The notes beneath the pieces are model-generated. The model did not search any database. It was not told where the DNA came from and saw only the letters and a program-made list of their open reading frames with translations. DNA of 64,000 bases from Pontibacillus chungwhensis (GTDB lineage Bacteria; Bacillota; Bacilli; Bacillales; BH030062): contig NZ_CP126446.1 of assembly GCF_030166655.1 (NCBI RefSeq), positions 2,356,001-2,420,000 of the forward strand. The letters run 5' to 3'. Both the position numbers and the translations under genes were made by a program. Each line of letters begins with the position of its first letter. The stretch's first letter is position 1. Of the stretch, positions 34,414 through 44,381 are shown piece after piece.

Positions 34414-34451
34414 AAAAGCCTTCCACCTGACATAACAGGCGGAAGGCTTTT
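34414..34451 (-). terminator. Terminator of the M20 peptidase gene
   Basis: Stem AAAAGCCTTCCACCTG/CAGGCGGAAGGCTTTT (one mismatch) with a 6-base loop and TTTTTT on the minus strand. Confidence 0.87.
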
Positions 34452-34454
34452 GAC

Positions 34455-35582
34455 TTATTTTTGAGCTGTTTCTTGTACAATTGCTGCCACGAGTTCAGCT
34501 GTTTTCTCTAGTTCATCAAGAGGCATACGTTCATTCGTTGTGTGGATCTCTTCGTATCCTACACAAAGGTTCACCGTCGGAATTCCGTGACCTGCAATAA
34601 TATTTGCATCACTACCTCCACCGCTAGTAAGAAGATCAGTAGAACGACCGATCGCCTTCGCAGCACGTCTGGCTACTTCAACGACTTCTTCCCCTTCACT
34701 ATGTTTGAAGCCTGGGTACATAACTTGGGTTTCAATATCTACACTTCCGCCCATTTCTTCAGCAGTCTCTTCAAGGGCTTTTCGCATCTTTTCCACTTGA
34801 GCTTCCATTTTTTCCGGAACAAGTGAACGAGCTTCAGCTAGGATTTCTACGTGATCACAAACAATATTCGTCTTCTGACCACCTTCAAAACGGCCGATAT
34901 TTGCCGTCGTCTCTTCATCAATGCGTCCAAGCGGCATTTTTGAGATGGCACGAGCCGCTAGTGTAATCGCTGAAATTCCTTTTTCAGGAGCGACACCTGC
35001 GTGTGCAGTCTTCCCTTTAACCACTGCATTCAGCTTAGCTTGTGTAGGTGCTGCCACTACGATATTCCCAACTTTCCCATCACTATCAAGAGCATAGCCA
35101 TATTTAGCAGTTAAATGTTCAGGATTCAGCGCTTTAGCTCCGACTAAACCTGATTCTTCACCAACTGTAATGATAAACTGAATATCCCCATGCTCTACAT
35201 TATTCTCTTGAAGGGTACGGATCGCTTCAAAAATAGCAGCTAATCCAGTCTTATCATCCGCCCCAAGGATCGTTGTGCCATCTGTAACCACATAGCCATC
35301 CTGAATAGTAGGTTTCACGCCATTACCAGGTACAACTGTATCCATATGAGAAGTAAAGTAAATTGGATCCACACCCCCCTTACTTCCTTTCAGGGTACAG
35401 ATAAGATTCCCAGCGCCATGCCCTGTCACTTCCTTGGCATTGTCTTCAAAAACCTCGACACCAAGGTCTGTAAATTTCTTTTTCAATACTTCGTTTATCT
35501 TTGCTTCGTCTCCCGTTTCTGAGTCAATTTGAACCAACTCAAGAAATTCTTCAATTAATCGGTCACGATTTACAGTAAGCAT
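34455..35582 (-). CDS. M20/M25/M40 metallopeptidase, PepT/YqjE-like
   Basis: 375 residues. Metal and catalytic positions are visible: YFTSHMDTVVPG (His and catalytic Asp), LGADDKTGLAAIF (bridging Asp), TVGEESGLVGA (catalytic Glu plus Glu ligand), GYALDSDGKVG (Asp) and GYEEIHTTNERM (last His). The lid domain starts near TAHAGVAPEKGISAI. ATG 35582 has GAAGGAGG upstream. It follows the carboxyltransferase by 88 bases. In Bacillus subtilis, yqjE also neighbours the carboxyltransferase gene yqjD, so this order is conserved. A peptidase or amidohydrolase role is likely; the substrate is unknown. Confidence 0.88.
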   Translation of the reverse strand: MLTVNRDRLIEEFLELVQIDSETGDEAKINEVLKKKFTDLGVEVFEDNAKEVTGHGAGNLICTLKGSKGGVDPIYFTSHMDTVVPGNGVKPTIQDGYVVTDGTTILGADDKTGLAAIFEAIRTLQENNVEHGDIQFIITVGEESGLVGAKALNPEHLTAKYGYALDSDGKVGNIVVAAPTQAKLNAVVKGKTAHAGVAPEKGISAITLAARAISKMPLGRIDEETTANIGRFEGGQKTNIVCDHVEILAEARSLVPEKMEAQVEKMRKALEETAEEMGGSVDIETQVMYPGFKHSEGEEVVEVARRAAKAIGRSTDLLTSGGGSDANIIAGHGIPTVNLCVGYEEIHTTNERMPLDELEKTAELVAAIVQETAQK

Positions 35583-35670
35583 ATATGCTGCCTCCTTCAA
35601 TATGTAAAAAAAGAGATGACTCTCTATTAGTACGTTAGCGAAAGCCATCTCAAGTGTCAAACGATGTTTC

Positions 35671-37218
35671 TTATAAAGGAATATTTCCGTGCTTTTTCTT
35701 TGGTCGTTCTTCTTTTTTATTTTTAAGCATATCTAGTGCCTGAATAAGAGAGATTCTTGTCTCTCTAGGATCAATAACATCATCGACCATACCAAGACCT
35801 GCAGCTACATAAGGATTGGCAAATCTTTCACGGTATTCATTGATTTTCTCCTGACGAGTCGCTTCAGGATTTTCACTCCCCTTTATGTCTCTGGCAAAAA
35901 TAATATTTGCTGCTCCCTCTGGCCCCATCACCGCAATTTCAGCATTCGGCCACGCGTAGACAAGGTCTGCTCCAATTGATTTACTATTTAACGCCACATA
36001 AGCCCCGCCATATGCTTTTCGAGTAATGACTGTTATCTTTGGAACAGTCGCTTCTGAATAAGCATATAAGATTTTAGCTCCGTGTCTGATAATTCCACCA
36101 TGCTCTTGTTTAACACCCGGGAAAAACCCAGTTACGTCTTCAAATGTAATGAGTGGAATATTAAATGAATCACAAAAGCGAATAAAACGGGAAGCTTTAT
36201 CAGAAGAATCAATATCCAGACCACCAGCCATCACTTTAGGCTGGTTGCAAACGAGTCCCACCGTTTTCCCTTTAATGCGAGCGAATCCAACCACAACGTT
36301 CTTCGCAAAGTCTGGATGAATTTCAAAGAAGGAGTTTTCATCCGTTACCTGATCAATAATGGTCCTTACATCATAGGGACGAATGGGATCAAACGGGATT
36401 AAGTCTGTGAGGTCTGGTCTGTAATGATCCTCCTCATCCATTTCTATTTGACGAGGTTTCTCTTCATTATTAGCAGGTAGGTAATCAATTAAAGAACGGA
36501 CCTGATCTAACGCTTCTTCTTCTGTCTTTGCTTTCAAATGAGCATTTCCGCTTTTACTATTATGTACATGCGCTCCACCTAGGTCCTCAGAAGAGATTTG
36601 CTCACCTGTTACGGTTTCGATTACTTTAGGTCCTGTTATAAACATTTGGGACGTTTCCTCAACCATAATAACGAAATCTGTAATCGCAGGAGAATAAACC
36701 GCTCCCCCTGCGCAAGGTCCCATAATAACAGAAATTTGTGGAATCACTCCTGAATAGATCGAATTTCGATAAAAGACTTGCCCATAACCATCAAGAGAAG
36801 TGACTCCTTCTTGAATTCGAGCGCCACCTGAGTCGTTTAAACCGATAAAGGGGACACCATTTTTGACAGCAAGATCCATGGCCGCAGCAATTTTTTTTGC
36901 GTGCATTTCACCTAATGCCCCACCGAAGACCGTAAAATCCTGGGCAAATAAGTACACATCATTGCCTTTAATCTTCCCAAAACCGGTAACGACCCCTTCA
37001 CCAGGTGCTTCTTTCCCTGCCATTCCAAACTCTGTGCCCCGGTGCTCAATAAATGGGTTGAGTTCCACGAACGTTCCTTCATCAAGGAGATAGTCAATTC
37101 GTTCTCTAGCTGTCATCTTTCCCTTATCTCGTTGTTTTTGTATACGTTCATCTCCACCGCCCATTTCTATGGTTCTTCTTCTATCATAGAGTTCATTAAT
37201 CTTATTATAAATATCCAT
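35671..37218 (-). CDS. Acyl-CoA carboxyltransferase beta subunit (propionyl/methylmalonyl-CoA type)
   Basis: 515 residues with two crotonase-like carboxyltransferase domains. Visible parts are NDSGGARIQEGVTSLDGYGQ and CAGGAVYSPAITDF (N-domain oxyanion site), and FEDVTGFFPGVKQEHGGII with AYGGAYVALNSKSIGADLV (C-domain). It is PccB/YqjD/MmdA-like: it either carboxylates propionyl-CoA with a separate biotin carboxylase or works as a methylmalonyl-CoA decarboxylase/transcarboxylase subunit. No biotin carboxylase lies in the operon. The ATG overlaps the preceding stop (TAATG), with GGAGGTGA upstream. With mutase and epimerase it completes a propionyl-CoA/succinyl-CoA route. Confidence 0.92.
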   Translation of the reverse strand: MDIYNKINELYDRRRTIEMGGGDERIQKQRDKGKMTARERIDYLLDEGTFVELNPFIEHRGTEFGMAGKEAPGEGVVTGFGKIKGNDVYLFAQDFTVFGGALGEMHAKKIAAAMDLAVKNGVPFIGLNDSGGARIQEGVTSLDGYGQVFYRNSIYSGVIPQISVIMGPCAGGAVYSPAITDFVIMVEETSQMFITGPKVIETVTGEQISSEDLGGAHVHNSKSGNAHLKAKTEEEALDQVRSLIDYLPANNEEKPRQIEMDEEDHYRPDLTDLIPFDPIRPYDVRTIIDQVTDENSFFEIHPDFAKNVVVGFARIKGKTVGLVCNQPKVMAGGLDIDSSDKASRFIRFCDSFNIPLITFEDVTGFFPGVKQEHGGIIRHGAKILYAYSEATVPKITVITRKAYGGAYVALNSKSIGADLVYAWPNAEIAVMGPEGAANIIFARDIKGSENPEATRQEKINEYRERFANPYVAAGLGMVDDVIDPRETRISLIQALDMLKNKKEERPKKKHGNIPL

Positions 37219-38045
37219 TACGTTTGGTCACCTCCATGCTGACATAACTCATATAAAACACCGTTAGATGCTTTCGGGTGTAAAAAAGCGACATCAGCAT
37301 TGTGTGCCCCTTTCTTTGGCACCTCATTGAGTAAAGGAACGCCATCAGCCCTATATTGTTTTAACCGATCGCCTATATCCGATACCTCAAATGCAATATG
37401 ATGGATTCCTTCTCCTTTCTTCTTAATAAACTGAGCAATTGAAGAATCATCACTTAACGGCTCTAACAATTCGATTTGAGTCTCCCCAATTGGTAAGAAG
37501 GCAACTTTAACGCCTTCACTCTCAACTGTTTCAACATGTGTAAGAGTAAGACCAAGGGTATCTGTGTAAAACGGAAGAGTTTGTTCAATGTTCTGTACAG
37601 CGATTCCAATGTGAGCAATCTTCTCTGGCGGTTTAACCTCTGCGGATTGTTCAGGATCAACAAGCCGTTGAATGTATTTCGCTACCTCATCTGTCGAACT
37701 ACCAGGTGTAAAGATCTTCTTAATCCCTTTTTCCTCTAAGAACGGAATATCTTCAGCTGGAATAACACCGCCACCAAAAACAGGGATATCCTCTGCATTG
37801 TATTTTTTTAATGTTTCCACAATTTTTGGAAACAGTGACCGGTGCGCGCCTGATAATGAGGATAATCCCACAATATCGACATCTTCTTGAATAGCTGCTT
37901 GAGCAATCTGATCAGGCGATTGGCGCAGCCCAGTATAAATGACCTCCATACCATGGTCACGAAGAGCTTGCGAAATGACAAGCGCTCCACGATCATGCCC
38001 ATCAAGTCCTGGTTTCGCTATAAGTACACGTATTTTTCTATCCAT
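37218..38045 (-). CDS. Fusion: B12-binding mutase domain plus methylmalonyl-CoA epimerase
   Basis: 275 residues in two modules. Residues 1-130 are the B12-binding domain of methylmalonyl-CoA mutase: [14 protein letters not shown] with the cobalt-ligand His17, [13 protein letters not shown] and [15 protein letters not shown]. After a short linker (131-141), residues 142-275 are a VOC-fold epimerase: [48 protein letters not shown] and GVLYELCQ, carrying the expected His and Glu metal ligands. ATG 38045 has GAGGGGGA upstream. It lies between the mutase catalytic subunit and the carboxyltransferase. These functions are normally separate proteins or, for the B12 domain, part of the mutase. Confidence 0.9.
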   Translation of the reverse strand: MDRKIRVLIAKPGLDGHDRGALVISQALRDHGMEVIYTGLRQSPDQIAQAAIQEDVDIVGLSSLSGAHRSLFPKIVETLKKYNAEDIPVFGGGVIPAEDIPFLEEKGIKKIFTPGSSTDEVAKYIQRLVDPEQSAEVKPPEKIAHIGIAVQNIEQTLPFYTDTLGLTLTHVETVESEGVKVAFLPIGETQIELLEPLSDDSSIAQFIKKKGEGIHHIAFEVSDIGDRLKQYRADGVPLLNEVPKKGAHNADVAFLHPKASNGVLYELCQHGGDQT

Positions 38046-38065
38046 AACCGTTCCCCCTCTTCTAA

Positions 38066-39718
38066 TTAGCGCGCAACATATTCTCCGAATTCTCTTCGAA
38101 GGGTGTGACAAATCTCACCAACAGTAGCGTATGCTTTTACGGCTTCAAGAATATGCGGCATTAAATTATCGTTTTGATCTTGGGCTGCTTGCTTAATCCG
38201 ATTGAGCGCTTGCTCGACACGTTCCTGGTCTCGATGAATACGAATGTTACCTGTCTTCTGTACCTGAGCTTTCTCTAAATATTCGTCAACTTTTAATAAC
38301 TCTGGATTAACTTCTTCGTCAATCTTATACTGATTCATCCCGACGATCACATCTTCTCCACTTTCAATTCTCTTCTGTGTTTCATAAGCAGCGTGGTGAA
38401 TTTCCCGTTGCATGTAGCCCTCTTCGACAGCTTGAACAGCTCCACCGATCTCACGAATCTGATCCAGGTATTGATTGACTTGTTCTTCAATTTGATCCGT
38501 TAACTTCTCAACATAATAAGAACCAGCTAAAGGATCAACAGTATCTGCAACGCCACTTTCATTCGCAATAATTTGTTGGGTTCTTAGGGCTATGCGTGCA
38601 GACTCTTCGGTCGGTAGTGCCAAAGCTTCATCGCGAGAGTTTGTGTGTAAACTTTGCGTCCCGCCCATTACAGCTGATAAAGCTTGCAACGCTACACGGA
38701 CAATATTGTTATCAGGCTGCTGTGCTGTAAGAGTAGACCCCCCTGTTTGGGTGTGGAACCTAAGCTTCCAACTTTTTGGATCTTCCGCTTTATAATGTTC
38801 TTTCATAATTTTTGCCCACACTCTGCGAGCCGCCCTGAATTTAGCCGCTTCTTCAAAAAATTGATTATGTGCGTTAAAAAAGAAGGCTAGACGTGGTGCG
38901 AATTGATCGACTTTAAGACCTGATTCAATGGCTGCATCTACATAAGCCAATCCATTTGCAAGAGTGAATGCCACTTCCTGTACGGCAGTAGATCCTGCTT
39001 CTCTGATATGATAGCCCGATATACTAATCGTATTGAACTTAGGGACATGCTCATGACAATAACCAAAGATGTCCGTAATGATTCTCATAGATGGCTTAGG
39101 AGGAAAAATGTACGTTCCTCTCGCAATATACTCTTTTAAAATATCGTTCTGAATCGTACCTGTTAATTTCTCCTTCGGTACACCTTGTTTTTCCCCAACA
39201 GCGATATACATACAAAGTAATACAGAAGCAGGGGCGTTAATGGTCATGGATGTGCTTACTTGCTCAAGAGGAATCTCGTTAAACAACGTTTCCATATCAG
39301 CTAGACTATCAATGGCTACCCCGACCTTCCCGACTTCTCCTTCGGCCATAGGATCATCAGAGTCATATCCAATTTGCGTTGGTAGATCGAAAGCTACAGA
39401 AAGTCCCGTTTGCCCTTGATCGAGCAAATAACGGAACCGTTTATTTGTTTCCTCCGCGGAACCAAAGCCTGCATATTGACGCATGGTCCAGTATCTACTT
39501 CGATACATTGTAGGTTGGATCCCCCGTGTAAATGGATATTGCCCGGGAAACCCTATATCATTAATATAATCTTCATTGATTTCATTTGGTGAATAAAGAC
39601 GATCAATTTCAATATGGGAACTCGTTTCGAACGGTTCCTTCCTCTCTGGAAATCGTTCGATTGCTTTCTTGGATTGTTCCTCCCATTTTTGTTTTTGCTC
39701 ATTATAGGTTGACCCCAT
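38066..39718 (-). CDS. Methylmalonyl-CoA mutase, catalytic (large) subunit without B12 domain
   Basis: 550 residues forming the substrate-binding TIM barrel. [17 protein letters not shown] carries the tyrosine typical of methylmalonyl- rather than isobutyryl-CoA mutases. Also present are [45 protein letters not shown] and [16 protein letters not shown]. It ends before any B12-binding domain, which is supplied by the next gene. The ATG follows AGGGGGAG. It is first of a likely operon: mutase, B12-epimerase, carboxyltransferase, M20 peptidase. The MeaB-type chaperone is not visible. Confidence 0.93.
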   Translation of the reverse strand: MGSTYNEQKQKWEEQSKKAIERFPERKEPFETSSHIEIDRLYSPNEINEDYINDIGFPGQYPFTRGIQPTMYRSRYWTMRQYAGFGSAEETNKRFRYLLDQGQTGLSVAFDLPTQIGYDSDDPMAEGEVGKVGVAIDSLADMETLFNEIPLEQVSTSMTINAPASVLLCMYIAVGEKQGVPKEKLTGTIQNDILKEYIARGTYIFPPKPSMRIITDIFGYCHEHVPKFNTISISGYHIREAGSTAVQEVAFTLANGLAYVDAAIESGLKVDQFAPRLAFFFNAHNQFFEEAAKFRAARRVWAKIMKEHYKAEDPKSWKLRFHTQTGGSTLTAQQPDNNIVRVALQALSAVMGGTQSLHTNSRDEALALPTEESARIALRTQQIIANESGVADTVDPLAGSYYVEKLTDQIEEQVNQYLDQIREIGGAVQAVEEGYMQREIHHAAYETQKRIESGEDVIVGMNQYKIDEEVNPELLKVDEYLEKAQVQKTGNIRIHRDQERVEQALNRIKQAAQDQNDNLMPHILEAVKAYATVGEICHTLRREFGEYVAR

Positions 39719-39969
39719 CCGAACTCCCCCTTTTAGATAAAATACGCATCATTTTGAACGTATTCGATAAAGAACAAGAAAACCCTTTCAATTTTTCGAC
39801 AATTTTATTGTATCATGAAACTGGTTATAAAATGAATCATTATTCACTATAAGAGTAATGTTCAACAATACGAAGAGAAGGGCTTTGGTATTATAAAAAA
39901 GGAGACTTGTTCCATTCACGGATTCGGGTTAAAATAGGACTAGTATCGGGGATGAAGGAGGTCAATACG

Positions 39970-40122
39970 ATGGCATCTAAAACAGCTCAAAATAAACAAA
40001 CAGAAGCGCCTCAAAAGCGTAAACCATCTAAGAGGGAAAAACGCCAGAAAGTTGTAGTCTATTTAATGATCGTAACGATGTTGCTAACATCACTACTTGC
40101 TGGAGCAGGTATGTTTTTATAA
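39970..40122 (+). CDS. Prli42-like stressosome-associated membrane peptide
   Basis: 50 residues: a long Lys/Arg-rich N-terminus (KRKPSKREKRQK), then one C-terminal transmembrane helix (VVVYLMIVTMLLTSLLAGA, then GMFL). The C-terminal half matches Prli42, the Listeria/Bacillus miniprotein reported to tether the stressosome to the membrane. The N-terminus here is longer than the 31-residue Listeria form. GAAGGAGG precedes ATG 39970; the longer in-frame starts lack one. A terminator follows at once. A GAF-STAS stressosome-like gene is 14 kb away. Confidence 0.75.
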   Translation: MASKTAQNKQTEAPQKRKPSKREKRQKVVVYLMIVTMLLTSLLAGAGMFL

Positions 40123-40137
40123 GCTAAGAGACACAAA

Positions 40138-40176
40138 AAGAGCATTTGGCTTCTATAGCCAAATGCTCTTTTCTTT
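40138..40176 (+). terminator. Terminator of the Prli42-like gene
   Basis: A 13-bp stem AAGAGCATTTGGC/GCCAAATGCTCTT with an 8-base loop, followed by TTCTTTTAT. Confidence 0.87.
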
Positions 40177-40204
40177 TATAGGTACTCTCGTTGTGAAAGA
40201 AGCG

Positions 40205-40366
40205 TTACTCACCGCCTCCTCCACCGTCACCACCATCTCCAAACAAACCAAAGCCAGAAGAGTCTCCGCCACTCGCATCACTGTCCCCATACGTGTCTCG
40301 ATTTTTCGTTCGGAAACTGGAGGTTACCATAGCTAGGACAACAATAATAAACAATAAAAATCCCAA
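40205..40366 (-). CDS. Small Gly-rich membrane protein
   Basis: 53 residues. A TTG start (40366) follows AAGAGGTGAG. The product opens with a hydrophobic helix (GFLLFIIVVLAMVTSSF), then a polar segment and an acidic glycine-rich tail ending GGDGGGGGE. It is too short for routine ORF lists but has a clean frame, a ribosome site and a typical small-membrane-protein layout. It converges on the Prli42-like gene. Function unknown. Confidence 0.5.
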   Translation of the reverse strand: MGFLLFIIVVLAMVTSSFRTKNRDTYGDSDASGGDSSGFGLFGDGGDGGGGGE

Positions 40367-40438
40367 ATAACTCACCTCTTATTCAATATAGACGAATGAA
40401 CGGTTCTTTGGGTTTCAGTTTTTCCAACAGAGATAAAG

Positions 40439-40467
40439 GTGTGATGTTCTCCTCACACCTTTAAATA
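40439..40467 (-). terminator. Weak hairpin at the end of yyaL
   Basis: AAAGGTGTGA/TCACACCTTT stem with an 8-base loop spanning the yyaL stop region. It has only a short T tract on the minus strand. Confidence 0.4.
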
Positions 40468-42519
40468 TCGAAATGCTTTATCCACCCTTGTCGTTGGGGT
40501 ATGGCAGCTGAAATTCTCACAAATATACGCAGTCGATTGATTATTCAAATATGTGTAGTCACCTGCAAAAGGGGCAACCTCTTTAAGTTCTTCAGGACTT
40601 ACTGCAACAAGTGTGGTATTAGACGGATAGAAGTCATTTCTTAAAGAGTCCAGTAATGGTTTCATTCCGTTATTCATTCCTTGTAAGATCACAACTTCTT
40701 TCATGTTACTTTTTGTAAGTAAGTACGTTTGCATCAAGTAAACATGGCCGTCCGAATACTTAGCTAGGTCGTCTGAGAAAGCATGAAGCATTTTCTCTAC
40801 CACCTCTTCTTTCTGATGATCTCCCGTTAAGCGGGCCAATCGTAAAAGCTGGAGAGCAGCCACGCTATTACCAGATGGAACGGCGCCATCTGCTGCTTCT
40901 TTAGGTCTGGCGATCAATTGTTCATGATCGTGGCCGTATAAATAAAACCCTCCACCTTCTTCATCAAGAAACAGCTTAAACATGTTCTCACTCAGGTGAT
41001 TAGCCTTTTGGATATACTCAAGATCGTAAGTAGCTTCATACATTTCAAGGTAAGCCCACAACATGTAGGCATAATCATCAATTAAACCAAGGTGTTTGAC
41101 CTCCCCGTCTCTGTAGCGGACCATAAGCCGATCATCTACGATCAGATGGGTTTCGATAAACTCAAGTCCATGTTTCGCCGCGTTTATATACGTATCATTC
41201 TCAAATACCCGAGAAGCTTTAGCTAATGCGGCAATCATCATCCCATTCCAAGATGTAATCACTTTATCATCCTTAAAGGGATGAATACGTTTCTTTCGCG
41301 CTTCAAACAATTTTGCTCTAGAATGATCGAGGGCTTCAGCAAGTTCTTTTTCAGTACTATTGTAAGAGGAGGCATATTGTTGTAAATCAATACCGATTAC
41401 GTTCGGAATACTCTTCCCTTCAAAATTTCCATGATCGGTAATATTGTAGATCTCACAGAACTGTTCTCCTAATGAATTCCCGAGCACTCCCTTAATCTCA
41501 TCCGGGGTCCATACATAAAATTTGCCTTCCTCCCCTTCAGAATCAGCATCTTCGGCAGAGTAAAACCCTCCTTCAGGATGGGTCAGGTCCCTTAATACAT
41601 AAGACATTATTTCATCAGCTGTTTTCTTAAAACGAGGTTCCTTCGTCACCTGGTATGCTTCTGTATAAGCAATCCCAAGTAAAGCCTGGTCATATAACAT
41701 TTTCTCAAAATGAGGAACAAGATATTTCTCATCCACGCTATACCGTGAAAAGCCAAATCCTACATGATCGTAAATCCCCCCAGCAGCAAGCCCATCGAGT
41801 GTTTTAGTGACCATATTTAGCGCTTCTTCTTGACCAGAGTAATCATAATACCTAAGTAAAAATGTAAGTGTATGGGGTCTTGGGAATTTAGGGGCGTTTC
41901 CAAAACCGCCATAAGTGCGATCAAATTGCTTAAATAAGGTGCTATAAGTGTGATCGAGCACCTCTTCAGAAAGTTCTGTTGAAGGTGTTATATGAAAGGC
42001 CTGATCAAGGGCATGTTGAACATTCTTTTCAATATTTTTCACTTTATCAGGTTGCTGCTTAAAGTTTTGATAAAGTTGAATGATGACATCTTTCAAGCCC
42101 GGCATTCCATACCGACTTTCTTTCGGGAAATACGTCCCTGAATAAAAAGGAACTTGTTCAGGGGTCATAAACACACTTAGCGGCCATCCCCCCATGCCGT
42201 TCATCATATGGCAAATGGTCATATAAACGGAATCGAGATCAGGACGCTCCTCCCGGTCCACTTTAATGGCTACAAACCGCTCATTTATCATTTGGGCCAC
42301 TTCTTGATCTTCAAAGGATTCCCTTTCCATTACATGACACCAATGACAAGTTGAATATCCAATGGAAAGAAATATCGGCTTTCCTTCCCTCTTTGCTTTC
42401 TGAAAGGCTTCCTCGCCCCAAGGATACCAATCAACAGGGTTATAAGCATGTTGAAGAAGGTAGGGGGATTTTTCATGGTTTAAACGATTCGCTTTATTAT
42501 GTAATGACTTATTTTGCAT
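40453..42519 (-). CDS. yyaL: YyaL: thioredoxin-like plus glycosidase-like domain protein
   Basis: 688 residues of the DUF255/SPATA20 family. The opening [20 protein letters not shown] and the thioredoxin-like active site [18 protein letters not shown] are diagnostic. The following (alpha/alpha)6 barrel contains [39 protein letters not shown] and [17 protein letters not shown] 42519 is used because GAAGTGAGG lies at suitable distance. The family is widespread but its activity is unproven; both CHWC cysteines are intact. It is a single gene. Confidence 0.92.
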   Translation of the reverse strand: MQNKSLHNKANRLNHEKSPYLLQHAYNPVDWYPWGEEAFQKAKREGKPIFLSIGYSTCHWCHVMERESFEDQEVAQMINERFVAIKVDREERPDLDSVYMTICHMMNGMGGWPLSVFMTPEQVPFYSGTYFPKESRYGMPGLKDVIIQLYQNFKQQPDKVKNIEKNVQHALDQAFHITPSTELSEEVLDHTYSTLFKQFDRTYGGFGNAPKFPRPHTLTFLLRYYDYSGQEEALNMVTKTLDGLAAGGIYDHVGFGFSRYSVDEKYLVPHFEKMLYDQALLGIAYTEAYQVTKEPRFKKTADEIMSYVLRDLTHPEGGFYSAEDADSEGEEGKFYVWTPDEIKGVLGNSLGEQFCEIYNITDHGNFEGKSIPNVIGIDLQQYASSYNSTEKELAEALDHSRAKLFEARKKRIHPFKDDKVITSWNGMMIAALAKASRVFENDTYINAAKHGLEFIETHLIVDDRLMVRYRDGEVKHLGLIDDYAYMLWAYLEMYEATYDLEYIQKANHLSENMFKLFLDEEGGGFYLYGHDHEQLIARPKEAADGAVPSGNSVAALQLLRLARLTGDHQKEEVVEKMLHAFSDDLAKYSDGHVYLMQTYLLTKSNMKEVVILQGMNNGMKPLLDSLRNDFYPSNTTLVAVSPEELKEVAPFAGDYTYLNNQSTAYICENFSCHTPTTRVDKAFRYLKV

Positions 42520-42663
42520 AATGCACACCTCACTTCCATTGTGATTGCAACTATAACATAGTTATAGGTAGATTTTGTCGATGGCGACGTTGTTATTCTT
42601 CTCATAAACGACCTATTTCTAGAGACACTAAGAACGAAGACACTCTTCAGAGAGGATGTTTTA

Positions 42664-42990
42664 ATGAGAAACAATCGATGGTTGTCCATGTTCAATACAA
42701 AAAAACAACCCATGTGGATGGGCATGTTTCGAAAAAAGAAAAAAAGTCGTACCCCTATGGTCATGTCCGTTCTGGGCGTAGCGGCTACAATGGTGAGTGC
42801 GGCCTTCTATGGCATTACACGTGGTCGCGAGGATGAGCACCATAGCCATGATGAACCAATGAAGAAATATGCTGGTAAAATTCAAGATTATATGAAACGT
42901 GCAGATTCACGCCCAAATGGTGCTGCGTTTGCTGAATTTGCTGATGAAATCATGCCAGAAGCAAATGAAAAGCCAAAAGAAGAACAATAA
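42664..42990 (+). CDS. Small membrane-anchored protein, unknown
   Basis: 108 residues: a basic N-terminus (MFRKKKKSRTP), one hydrophobic segment (MVMSVLGVAATMVSAAFYG), then a soluble acidic/polar tail containing HHSHDEP. The layout recalls short Bacillus YrzQ/DUF3918 proteins at the helix only. AGAGGATG precedes the ATG. It is convergent with the Lrp-type gene, with a shared terminator. Confidence 0.62.
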   Translation: MRNNRWLSMFNTKKQPMWMGMFRKKKKSRTPMVMSVLGVAATMVSAAFYGITRGREDEHHSHDEPMKKYAGKIQDYMKRADSRPNGAAFAEFADEIMPEANEKPKEEQ

Positions 42991-43026
42991 ATAGAAGGAC
43001 GACTTCAAAAAGTCGTCCTTCTATTT
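42989..43026. terminator. Bidirectional terminator
   Basis: A 17-bp perfect stem (AAATAGAAGGACGACTT and its complement) with a 4-base loop, between convergent genes. Confidence 0.92.
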
Positions 43027-43440
43027 AAGTGTATTTTTCAAAACAATGGAAAGTTTGTATTCAACATGCTCACTAAGATTGGTAATAAATTCATCAAGGT
43101 CTTCGTTTGATGGAAAACGGCATTCTAATAAATAACATCCATCTCCACTAATTTTGTAATTATTCCTTACAAAATACTGATATTGGTCCAAAATTGAAAA
43201 ATAAGATCTATGATAAGGCCCTCTTGTGTAAATATTTATAAAGACATGCACAGGATTCCCCATCTTCTCTTCATTCACGCAAACCTGATAACCTGAAATA
43301 ATCCCCGCTTCTTCTAACTTTAACACTCGTGAAGAAGCAGCCTGCCCTGTCAAATGAACTTTTTCACCTAGCTCTTTCATACTTAACCGAGCATTCTGAT
43401 TAAGCTCATGTACAATTTTATAATCCGTGGCATCCACCAT
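43021..43440 (-). CDS. Lrp/AsnC family transcriptional regulator
   Basis: 139 residues. The HTH is DATDYKIVHELNQNARLSMK then LGEKVHLTGQAASSRVLKLEEAG, followed by the RAM/ligand-binding half with GYQVCVNEEKMG and SGDGCYLLECRFPSNEDLDE. AAGGAGTGAG precedes the ATG. It diverges from the MBL-fold gene across about 115 bases and may control it; the effector is unknown. Confidence 0.93.
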   Translation of the reverse strand: MVDATDYKIVHELNQNARLSMKELGEKVHLTGQAASSRVLKLEEAGIISGYQVCVNEEKMGNPVHVFINIYTRGPYHRSYFSILDQYQYFVRNNYKISGDGCYLLECRFPSNEDLDEFITNLSEHVEYKLSIVLKNTLK

Positions 43441-43555
43441 CTCTCACTCCTTTCAAATTTCAAGTTCATGGCGCAAAATTCTTGATTTCATCTATGTAAG
43501 CTAGACTCCATTTATATTATCCTATACGTGTACACCTAAAAAGGAGGAGATTCAC

Positions 43556-44314
43556 ATGAATATCCATCATATAAGAAATGCAACCCTTTTACTAGAGTAT
43601 GGAGGACATAGCTTTTTAATTGATCCATTCTTCGCTGACCAGGGTTCTATGCCTGCTTTTCCAAACACACCCAATCAGGAATTATCTAACCCACTTGTAC
43701 CACTACCAGATAAAGCGAGTGAATACTTAGAGGTAGATGCTGTATTTATTACTCATCTTCATCCAGATCATTTCGATGAGAAAGCGAAAGAAATATTGCC
43801 AACAGACATTAAAATATTTGTTCAAAACCAAGAAGATTTAAAGACCGTAAAACAAGAGGGCTTTTCAAATGTTCACTCTTTTGAAAAACAAGTTCACATA
43901 GGCGATGTAACGATTAACCAAACAAATGGTCAACATGGCAGAGGGGACATTACTAAGATGACTGGCCCAGTATCTGGAATGGTCTTTAAGCATCAGGAAG
44001 AGCAGTCTCTCTACATTGCAGGGGATACAGTGTGGTGTGAGGATGTAGAAAAAGCCCTTACCGCTCACTCTCCGGATTTAATTATTGTAAATAGTGGAGC
44101 TGCTCAATTCCTTGAAGGCGGACCCATTACGATGACCGCAGAAGATATTTACAATACTCATCAAGCTGCACCCAACTCAAACATCATTGTCGTGCATATG
44201 GAATCACTAAATCATTGCTTATTATCCAGAAAAACGTTACACAGTTTTCTGGAGGAAAATCAGCTAACAAGCCAAGTCATTATACCAAACGATGGTGAAC
44301 GTTTATCTTTTTAA
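43556..44314 (+). CDS. MBL-fold metal-dependent hydrolase (UlaG-like)
   Basis: 252 residues. It begins with the UlaG-like IRNATLLLEYGGHSFLIDPF. The metal motif FITHLHPDHFD (HxHxDH) follows, then an Asp in YIAGDTVWCEDV and a His near the end (VVHMESLNHC). A distinct loop QTNGQHGRGDITKM carries another His. AAAGGAGGAG precedes the ATG. Many members act on lactones or phosphodiesters; the substrate is unknown. It is divergent from the Lrp-type regulator. Confidence 0.9.
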   Translation: MNIHHIRNATLLLEYGGHSFLIDPFFADQGSMPAFPNTPNQELSNPLVPLPDKASEYLEVDAVFITHLHPDHFDEKAKEILPTDIKIFVQNQEDLKTVKQEGFSNVHSFEKQVHIGDVTINQTNGQHGRGDITKMTGPVSGMVFKHQEEQSLYIAGDTVWCEDVEKALTAHSPDLIIVNSGAAQFLEGGPITMTAEDIYNTHQAAPNSNIIVVHMESLNHCLLSRKTLHSFLEENQLTSQVIIPNDGERLSF

Positions 44315-44342
44315 GACGTGCTAAATCAAGATCACGTAGAAA

Positions 44343-44378
44343 AGGCTGCTTAAGAAGTACAATCTTCTTAAGCAGCCT
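44343..44378. terminator. Hairpin between convergent genes
   Basis: A 15-bp perfect stem AGGCTGCTTAAGAAG and complement with a 6-base loop. T runs are short. It serves the MBL gene and the convergent GNAT gene. Confidence 0.75.
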
Positions 44379-44381
44379 ATG

